Translations under genes and position numbers: made by a program
Source: Natrialbaceae archaeon
GTDB lineage: Archaea; Halobacteriota; Halobacteria; Halobacteriales; Natrialbaceae
Assembly (NCBI GenBank): GCA_003552885.1
Contig: PUPA01000029.1
Location: 1 to 25,733, forward strand
Length of the DNA stretch: 25,733 nucleotides
Reading direction: 5' to 3'
Notes under the pieces: generated by a model
What the model was told of the DNA's origin: nothing
Seen by the model: the letters and a program-made list of their open reading frames with translations, nothing else
The model's database searches: none
Shown here: piece after piece, positions 20,425 through 25,733 of the stretch
Numbering within the stretch: the first letter of the stretch is position 1
How the letters are laid out: the number at the start of each line of letters is the position of its first letter

Positions 20425-21690
20425 TCAGGGCGCGCGTTCGGCGACGTCGTCGATCGCGTGGACGGCCACGCCCGTCGGCCGCTTCGTGAACTCGCCGAGC
20501 GCGCGCGCGACGATCCGGTCGACGCCGCGGTCGGCCGCGAGATCGACCAGCCGCTGGTTCAGGAGGCCATCCAGCAGGAGCGTCGCCGGCGCCGGCTCGA
20601 TCGCCTCGAGGTCCCCGTAGGCGTCGCTCGCGTCCGACTCGCCGATCACCGCGCCCTCCCCGTCGAGAAACCGAACCCGGCCGGTGTCCCCCCGGATCAC
20701 GGCCGTCGCGTGGCCGTAGATCGTTTCGGGCTCCGTCGCCGCTTCGGGCTCCGCCGCCCCCTCGTCGTCCGTGGCGGCCCCGTCGTCGGTCGACCGGACG
20801 TCCGGCCCCTCCCGCGTGTCCGCCTCTGCCGGCGCCGGGGAGGCGCTGCCGTCGGTGGCCGCGACCGCCTCCCGGGGGACGTTCAGCCCCGCGACGGCGT
20901 CGTAGGGGACCTTGTTCCGGAGGGCGGCAAACAGCCCGTGGTGGTCCAGATCCTCGACCGAACTCCCGGCCGGCGCGAACGCCACGTAGTCGATCTCGCC
21001 GACCTGCGAGAGCTCCTCTAGGATGAGATCACCGCCGCGGTCGCCGTCGAAGAAGGCGGTGACGGTGCGGTGGGTCGTGAGCTCGGCGACGGCCTCGGGG
21101 ACGTTCGTCCCCTCGACGGCGATGGCGTTTTTCACGCCGTATTTCAGCAGCGTGAGCACGTCAGCACGCCCCTCGACGACGATGATGGCGTCGCTGTCGG
21201 CGACTCGCGGCCCCGCGGGAAGCCCCTCGTACTCGGTGATGTCCTCGACCCGAACGTGCTGGCGGACCTCGGCGAGGATCTCCTCGGAGCTCATGACGGT
21301 GTCGTCGAAGCCCGTCTCCAGCAGCTCCTTGGCGCGCTCGACGACGTCGTTTCGTTTCGCCGCACGGGCGTCCTCGATCTCGATCACCTCGAGTTCGGCC
21401 CGGCAGGGACCGACCCGGGTGATCGTCTCTAAGGAAGCAGCCAGCGTGGCGGTCTCTACCTTATCGAGGCTGGTGGCGATCGTCAGGTGGCCGTGGGACT
21501 GCCCCCGCGTGCTCTCGACCTCGACGTCGATGCGGCCGACCCGACCCGAGGCCCGCAGGTCCCGGAGGTCGAGTTCGTCCCCGAGCAGCCCCTCGGTCTG
21601 CCCGAAGACGGCGCCGACGACGTCGCTACGTTCGACGACGCCGTCGGCCGTGACGTTCGCGTGGATGAGGTACTTCGCGGTGTCTTCCAT
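20425..21690 (-). CDS. dnaG: Archaeal DnaG (toprim primase-like protein, exosome-associated)
   Basis: Archaeal DnaG is a toprim protein that associates with the RNA exosome and has primase activity in some species. The 421-residue protein starts MEDTAKYLIHANVTADGVVERSDVVGAVFGQTEGLLGD, the conserved N-terminus. The toprim domain has E173 in IIVVEGRADVLTLLKYGVKNAIAVEGT and the D215/D217 pair in FFDGDRGGDLI. An acidic, poorly conserved linker (about 279-328, rich in A, D, E, T) precedes the C-terminal domain, which ends VARALGEFTKRPTGVAVHAIDDVAERAP. The ATG at 21690 is the expected start; the in-frame extension to 21771 overlaps a palindrome and is not family-like. It is convergent with tfb. Confidence 0.94.
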   Translation of the reverse strand: MEDTAKYLIHANVTADGVVERSDVVGAVFGQTEGLLGDELDLRDLRASGRVGRIDVEVESTRGQSHGHLTIATSLDKVETATLAASLETITRVGPCRAELEVIEIEDARAAKRNDVVERAKELLETGFDDTVMSSEEILAEVRQHVRVEDITEYEGLPAGPRVADSDAIIVVEGRADVLTLLKYGVKNAIAVEGTNVPEAVAELTTHRTVTAFFDGDRGGDLILEELSQVGEIDYVAFAPAGSSVEDLDHHGLFAALRNKVPYDAVAGLNVPREAVAATDGSASPAPAEADTREGPDVRSTDDGAATDDEGAAEPEAATEPETIYGHATAVIRGDTGRVRFLDGEGAVIGESDASDAYGDLEAIEPAPATLLLDGLLNQRLVDLAADRGVDRIVARALGEFTKRPTGVAVHAIDDVAERAP

Positions 21691-21700
21691 GTGGGATCTG

Positions 21701-21716
21701 CCCCCGTCGACGGGGG
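21701..21716 (-). promoter_or_regulatory. Perfect palindrome in the dnaG leader
   Basis: CCCCCGTCGACGGGGG is a perfect 16-bp palindrome 10 bases before the dnaG start, flanked by GATC on both sides (21695-21698 and 21716-21719). AT-rich boxes at minus ~21739-21733 (AATTTGT) and ~21759-21753 (CTATTTG) could serve as TATA, which puts the palindrome in the 5' leader or over the start of transcription. It may be an operator or an RNA hairpin that limits translation. Confidence 0.45.
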
Positions 21717-21842
21717 ATCGGTCGGTTGACGACAAATTGGTCGGTCGCCGGCAAATAGTTGTTGACACCACCTCCGACGGGGGACCGTCGGCCGGGACGG
21801 CCCCGTCAAACAGTTATGTGCCCCCCGCGACATCGAGGGGAC

Positions 21843-22484
21843 ATGGAGACACTCGAGGTCACGGACGAGCAGTACGCGTTCATCCAGCAGCTCCGCGAGG
21901 AGATCTCCCGACGGGTGGTTGGCCCGTACGGCTACGTCCGTGGACGCGACGCCGTCCAGTTTCTGATCGACAACCTCGACGGCGACGTCGAGGTCGACGT
22001 CGAGTTCACCGGATCGGCGACCGACGACGTCGCCGCCTCCGTCGACAGGGAGCTCGCCGGCGAGAGGACGGTCAGCTACGAGGAAGCCGGACTCGTCGAC
22101 GGGGAGCCACTCGACGTCGATCCCTCCGCGACCGACGGGGAGGCGGAAACGGACGACGAGGAAGGGGAGGCGGACGACGTAGACGAGGACGAGGGAGCAG
22201 ACGACGAGGGGGCGGAAGTGGACCGTGAGGATGACGTGGACGACGGAGACGAGGAAGCGGACGGCGAGATCGGGGAGGACGACGAGGAGGCCGAAGCGGA
22301 CGACGACGGGGAGACGGACGACGACATGCTCGACCGGATGATGAGCCTGCTCGAGACCCACGAGGACAAGTGGGGGGAGTCCCCGACCGCCGACTACCGG
22401 TATCGCGTCGACCTCCCCGACGGGACGACCGAGGACGTCCAGACCAAAGACGACGTCCGGGCGCTGTTGTTCAAAAACTACTGA
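21843..22484 (+). CDS. Conserved haloarchaeal protein with a long acidic linker
   Basis: A 213-residue protein. The N-terminal ~85 residues (METLEVTDEQYAFIQQLREEI to YVRGRDAVQFLIDNLDGDVEVDVE) form a helical domain resembling small haloarchaeal DNA-binding or regulatory proteins. Residues ~90-165 are almost entirely D, E, A and G, and the last ~50 (MLDRMMSLLETHEDKWGESPTADYRYRVDLPDGTTEDVQTKDDVRALLFKNY) form a second conserved-looking unit. The linker DNA is a polypurine-rich tract of ~200 bp on the coding strand. The ATG at 21843 follows TATA-like CAGTTATGTG (21811-21820) by ~28 bp. It is divergent from dnaG. The function is unknown. Confidence 0.82.
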   Translation: METLEVTDEQYAFIQQLREEISRRVVGPYGYVRGRDAVQFLIDNLDGDVEVDVEFTGSATDDVAASVDRELAGERTVSYEEAGLVDGEPLDVDPSATDGEAETDDEEGEADDVDEDEGADDEGAEVDREDDVDDGDEEADGEIGEDDEEAEADDDGETDDDMLDRMMSLLETHEDKWGESPTADYRYRVDLPDGTTEDVQTKDDVRALLFKNY

Positions 22485-22963
22485 GTTTCGGCGTGTCGGT
22501 TCCCGGCGAGCCGTCCGCCGACCGTCGACGGAGTCCCGGCCGCCGCCAGCGCGCGGTGGCCGTGGACGGCGACGGCGAAATCGCGGGGGCTGGGGAGCGC
22601 ACAGGCCAGCCAGCCGATGGCGACGGCCGTCGCGACCGGACCGGCGGGAAGCTGGGCGAAGGCGACGGCCACCGGGGCGAGCGCGAACGGCGAGAGGGCG
22701 GCCAGCCGGAGCGCCCACGCCGGCTCGCTCCCGGTCGGTTTCGGTCTGACGACGGCCCACCGCGAGCCCACCACCGTCGCTACGGGCCCGCCGGCCCGGT
22801 CGGGCAGGTACGCGATCTCGTACTCGATCCCCGTCGCCTGGAGGACCAGCGCGTGAGACCACTCGTGGACGACGGTGCCGACGACGACCGCGAGGGCCAG
22901 CGCGAGGGCGAAGACGATCGGTTCGATCGGCAGGAAGGCAGTCGTCGACGGGAGGGCGATCAC
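22478..22963 (-). CDS. M50-like/DUF3267-type membrane zinc metalloprotease
   Basis: A 161-residue membrane protein starting MIALPSTTAFLPIEPIVF. The first helix (VFALALALAVVVGTVVHEWSHALVL) carries HEWSH (33-37), an HExxH zinc motif inside the membrane segment, as in intramembrane proteases of the M50/DUF3267 group. Later come ALRLAALSPFALAPVAVAFA and a third helix ending ALPSPRDFAVAV, where the aspartate may be the third zinc ligand. The start is a GTG at 22963; no ATG is available in frame. Its stop overlaps that of the acidic-linker gene (21843-22484) by seven bases in convergent orientation. Whether it is proteolytic is unknown. Confidence 0.78.
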   Translation of the reverse strand: MIALPSTTAFLPIEPIVFALALALAVVVGTVVHEWSHALVLQATGIEYEIAYLPDRAGGPVATVVGSRWAVVRPKPTGSEPAWALRLAALSPFALAPVAVAFAQLPAGPVATAVAIGWLACALPSPRDFAVAVHGHRALAAAGTPSTVGGRLAGNRHAETQ

Positions 22964-23078
22964 GGGCGACTGGAGCCACCCCGGGTACGAGTTCGTTCGC
23001 CTGCACGGGTGGCCGCTTCAAGACCCCATCCCCCGGATCGATCCCTCGTCCCGCCGGACCGACCGCAGGGGAGACGGG

Positions 23079-23093
23079 GGAACTTTTGGTTCC
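23079..23093 (+). promoter_or_regulatory. TATA-like box inside an inverted repeat ahead of the amidohydrolase
   Basis: GGAAC (23079-23083) and GTTCC (23089-23093) flank TTTTG, and the central ACTTTTGG lies ~28 bp before the ATG at 23114, the TATA position for a leaderless mRNA. The layout resembles the box within a GACAA/TTGTC repeat ahead of the RimK-type gene. Confidence 0.4.
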
Positions 23094-23113
23094 GGGGCGC
23101 GCAGGCCCGGTCG

Positions 23114-24496
23114 ATGGCCGTCGACCTCGTCGTCAGTAACTGCACCGTCGTGACCGAGACCGGCCGGATCCCCGACGCGGGAGTCGCCGTCGAGGACGGC
23201 ACGATCGTCGCCGTCGGCCGGCCCGACCGGCTCCCGGCGGCCGATCGGCGGTTCGACGCCGACGGGAAGCTCCTGGTTCCCGGCGTCGTCGACGCCCACA
23301 TCCACAACCGCGAGCCGGGCCTCGAGTACAAAGAAGACTGGGAGAGCGCCACGCGGGCGGCTGCCGCGGGCGGCGTCACCTCCGTCGTCGGGATGCCGAA
23401 CACCGATCCGATCGTCGACCGGCCCGACCGCCTGGAGCTGAAACTCGACCGCGGCGACCGGTCGGCACACGTCGACTTCGGGAGCTTCGTCGTGATCACC
23501 TCCGAGAACCTCGGGGAGATCCCCGCGCTCGCCGACGCCGGCGCGGTCGGCTTCAAGATCTTTCTCGGCTCGACCGTCGGCGACGTGCCGGCGCCGACCG
23601 ACGGCGAGATCTTGGAGGCGATGGAGGCCGTCCGTGAGACCGGAAAACGGCTCGGCTTCCACGAGGAAAACGGCGAGATAATCGACCACTACACCCGTCG
23701 GTTCCGGGAGGCGGGGCGAAACCGACCGATCGACCACTCCCACTCCCGTCCGGTGATCGCCGAACGCGAGGCCGTCGAACGGATGACGACGTTCGCCGAG
23801 GAGACCGGCGCGTCGATTCACATGTTCCACGTCTCCTCGGGGTCGGCCGCGGCGGCCGTCGCCCGCGGGAAAGACCGTGGCGTCGACGTCACCGCAGAAA
23901 CCTGCCCGCACTACCTCTGGTTTTCCGAGGAGGTGATAGAACGGAAGGGCAACGTCGCCCGGATCCAGCCGCCGATCCGGGACGCAGAGCAGCGACGACG
24001 GCTCTGGGAGGTCGGCATCGACGGCGGAGCGATCGACTCGATCGCCACCGATCACGCCCCCCACACCGCAGAGGAGAAAGGCGCCGCGGAGCCGTTCGGG
24101 GACACCTGGGAGGCCGCGGCCGGCTTCGTCGGGCTCGAGACCGAGGTGCCGGTCATGTTGACCTTCGTCGCCGAGGGCCGGCTCAGCCTCGAGGAGTGGG
24201 TGCGCCGTCACTCCGTCGAGCCGGCGCGGATCTGGGGGCTGTACCCCCAGAAGGGCTCGTTGCGGATCGGCACCGACGCCGACTTCACGATCGTCGATCC
24301 GGACCACGAGTGGACCCTCGACGCGTCGGATCTCCACTCGAAACACCCGGTGACGCCGTTCGAAGGCGAGACGTTCACCGGCAAGGCGACGGCGACGGTC
24401 GTCCGCGGGGAGGTCGTCTACGCCGACGGCGAGGTTCGAGGCGACCCCGGCTACGGCCGCCGGCTGCCCGTCGCCCGATCAGGGGACGACCAGTAG
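23114..24496 (+). CDS. Dihydroorotase/allantoinase-family cyclic amidohydrolase
   Basis: A 460-residue metal-dependent amidohydrolase that opens cyclic amides, probably dihydroorotate or allantoin/hydantoin. Metal ligands are visible: H62 and H64 in VVDAHIHNREPG, K148 (the carboxylated lysine) in VGFKIFLGST, H183 in GFHEENGE, H239 in HMFHVSSGS and D313 in IATDHAPHT. MPNTDP (94-99) and GFVGLETEVPVMLTF are typical of the dihydroorotase/allantoinase branch. The C-terminus (GKATATVVRGEVVYADGE) completes the small beta-domain. In haloarchaea this long form coexists, as I recall, with a shorter PyrC, so pyrimidine synthesis is likely but not certain. The ATG at 23114 fits the TATA-like box. It overlaps the MDR gene tail by 18 bp in convergent orientation. 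Confidence 0.88.
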   Translation: MAVDLVVSNCTVVTETGRIPDAGVAVEDGTIVAVGRPDRLPAADRRFDADGKLLVPGVVDAHIHNREPGLEYKEDWESATRAAAAGGVTSVVGMPNTDPIVDRPDRLELKLDRGDRSAHVDFGSFVVITSENLGEIPALADAGAVGFKIFLGSTVGDVPAPTDGEILEAMEAVRETGKRLGFHEENGEIIDHYTRRFREAGRNRPIDHSHSRPVIAEREAVERMTTFAEETGASIHMFHVSSGSAAAAVARGKDRGVDVTAETCPHYLWFSEEVIERKGNVARIQPPIRDAEQRRRLWEVGIDGGAIDSIATDHAPHTAEEKGAAEPFGDTWEAAAGFVGLETEVPVMLTFVAEGRLSLEEWVRRHSVEPARIWGLYPQKGSLRIGTDADFTIVDPDHEWTLDASDLHSKHPVTPFEGETFTGKATATVVRGEVVYADGEVRGDPGYGRRLPVARSGDDQ

Positions 24497-25439
24497 CTTC
24501 CCGACGAAGCTGTCTTCGATCACCGCCCGGTGGGCCTCACTCGCCTCCTCGAGGTCGTACCGGCGGGCGATCTCGGGGGCGATCGTTCCGTCGTCGACCA
24601 GCTCGAGCACCCGTCTCAGCACGCCGGCGATCGTCGGCAACTCCGGGTCGGTCGCGAGGTTCGACATGCTCATCACCTCGACGGTGAGCCCCTTCGAGAG
24701 GGCGGCGTGTGCGAGTTCGACCTCGCCGTCGAGGCCGCCGTAGAGGACGACGGTGCCGTCGAAGGCCGCGGCCTCGAGGTCGAACGTGAAGTACTCCCCG
24801 GCCCGGTGGTCGAAGATCACGTCGTAGCCGTCGGTCGCGCGGCTCCGTACCGTCTCGAGGAGGTCCCCACGGGCGTAGTCGACGGCGGCGTCGGCGCCGA
24901 ACGCCTCGGCCGTCCGCGTCCGATCCGGGCTCGCCGTCGTGACGGTGTGGGCGCCGACGGCCGCGGCGAGCTGGACCGCCACGTGGCCGACGCCGCCGGT
25001 GCCGCCGTGGACGAGACAGCGGTCGGTCGGGGCCAGCCCGCCGTACTCGAGCAAACCGAGCCAGGCGGTGACGCCGACGAGCGCGACCGCGGCGCCCTCC
25101 TCGAAGCCGACGCCGTCGGGAAGCGGCGTGAGGACGTCCGTCGGCGCCACGAGGGCGTCGGCGAACGATCCCCCCGCGAACCGGGCGGTGTGGAGGGCGG
25201 TCCCACAGACCCGATCGCCGGGAGCGAACGCCGAGACGCCGGGGCCGACGGACTCGACGACGCCCGCGAAGTCCGAGCCGCTCGTCTTCGGCAGCGGCCC
25301 GCCGCTTCGCGTCGATCGGGTTGACGCTCGCGGCACGGACGTCGACGAGCACCTCGCCGGCGCCGGCGGTCGGACGATCCACCTCCTCGAGCCGGAGGAC
25401 GGACGGGCCGCCCCCCTCGTGGTAGCGTACGGCTCGCAT
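24479..25439 (-). pseudogene. Zinc-independent MDR oxidoreductase (quinone reductase-like) with an apparent frameshift
   Basis: A medium-chain dehydrogenase/reductase of the NADPH:quinone oxidoreductase type, split over two reading frames. From the ATG at 25439, MRAVRYHEGGGPSVLRLEEVD to VNPIDAKR reads in one frame. The family's next segment, GPLPKTSGSDFAGVVESVGPGV, is in another frame and continues to the stop at 24479 with the Rossmann motif HGGTGGVGHVAVQLA, AEAFGADAAVDY and VGKLLVVP. The switch lies within 25292-25313, in GCG/GGC-rich repeats, and needs one base skipped (a one-base insertion or two-base deletion relative to an intact gene). Codon use and motifs on both sides are otherwise normal, so it is either a very recent pseudogene or a sequencing error. 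No clear TATA box precedes it. Confidence 0.8.
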
Positions 25440-25544
25440 ACCCCCGGCTCGCCCCGCGGTCACTTGACTGTTGGCCTCCCGGCTCGGTCTTCGTCGCGGT
25501 TCCCCCGGTGGCGGCCTCTCTGTCACCTGGCCGATCGGAGCGAC

Positions 25545-25733
25545 TCAGACGACCTCGACGGTCCGTCGTTCGACGAGCGGGGCGAGCGGGAGCTCGGGGA
25601 AGGTCACGCTCACGGCGTACTCGAGGACGTCCTCGTCGGCCCCGAAGACGCCGACCGGGACGGTCTCGGTGCCACGGAGGTACGTCTCCGTCTCCGTCAT
25701 CTCGATAGCGTTGACGGTGACCCGGATCGCGGC
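25545..25733 (-). CDS. 3' end of an unidentified gene (truncated by the window edge)
   Basis: The minus frame is open from the right edge to TGA at 25545, giving 62 residues that begin AAIRVTVNAIEMTETETYLR and end LPLAPLVERRTVEVV. It looks like alternating beta strands with haloarchaeal acidic composition, but I do not recognise a family. An internal ATG at 25700 could start a 51-residue protein; the conserved-looking strand before it suggests the gene continues outside the window. The region 25440-25544 between it and the MDR gene holds nothing recognisable. Confidence 0.5.
   Translation of the reverse strand, partial: AAIRVTVNAIEMTETETYLRGTETVPVGVFGADEDVLEYAVSVTFPELPLAPLVERRTVEVV

Noticed and set aside
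22370..23113. In-frame upstream extension of the amidohydrolase by 248 codons
   Set aside because: The extension is arginine- and proline-rich, overlaps the M50-like gene on the other strand, and the family N-terminus starts at 23114 just after a TATA-like box.
1..25733. Mobile element, prophage, CRISPR or defence island
   Set aside because: No transposase, integrase, Cas gene, regularly spaced repeats, tRNA-flanking repeats or marked base-composition change were seen; the content is mostly core haloarchaeal genes.

Overview
The window is a stretch of GC-rich haloarchaeal (class Halobacteria) chromosome. The evidence is the gene content: a CetZ tubulin-like protein with an acidic C-terminus, archaeal transcription factor B (TFB), archaeal toprim-type DnaG, CofC of coenzyme F420 synthesis and several families largely confined to haloarchaea. 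Proteins are acidic, and many genes have AT-rich TATA-like boxes about 25-30 bp upstream of the start codon, as expected for leaderless archaeal mRNAs. No tRNA, rRNA, CRISPR array, transposase or integrase was seen. No gene-free gap exceeds 300 bases. The window looks like ordinary core chromosome, with lineage-specific small genes between housekeeping genes.

Left part (1-6740): the 3' end of an APC-type amino acid transporter fused to two UspA-like domains; a leftward cofC and cetZ; a leftward atypical SDR oxidoreductase; a rightward thymidylate kinase; and a leftward zinc hydrolase of the succinylglutamate desuccinylase/aspartoacylase family. The hydrolase is divergent from a rightward RimK-type ATP-grasp ligase that carries a C-terminal retropepsin-like (RimB/'Zn_protease') domain. 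This ligase-protease fusion facing a deacylase/carboxypeptidase-type hydrolase is the most system-like arrangement in the window. It could be a writer/eraser set for an amino-acid tag on an unknown archaeal target.

Middle (8298-16495): a 47-residue membrane protein, too short for routine ORF calling, is translated just ahead of a TauE/SafE permease and follows an AT-rich leader with repeats. Next come two FMN-binding-fold (PPOX) proteins on either side of a DUF2267 protein, two divergent UspA proteins, a SAM methyltransferase, a winged-helix regulator ending in a vicinal Cys-Cys pair, and a four-helix membrane protein. An M48/HtpX-like membrane protease follows, coupled by an ATGA overlap to a Tat-exported PQQ-propeller lipoprotein. 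A hairpin separates that pair from a convergent DUF7344 regulator.

Right part (16652-25733): a small acidic protein, inorganic pyrophosphatase, a PadR regulator with a palindrome against its start codon, the rnhA pair (RNase HI and a DUF7108-like protein), divergent TFB, convergent DnaG, an acidic-linker protein, an M50-like membrane metalloprotease, a dihydroorotase/allantoinase-type amidohydrolase, a zinc-independent MDR oxidoreductase with an apparent frameshift near its N-terminus, and the tail of an unidentified gene at the right edge.
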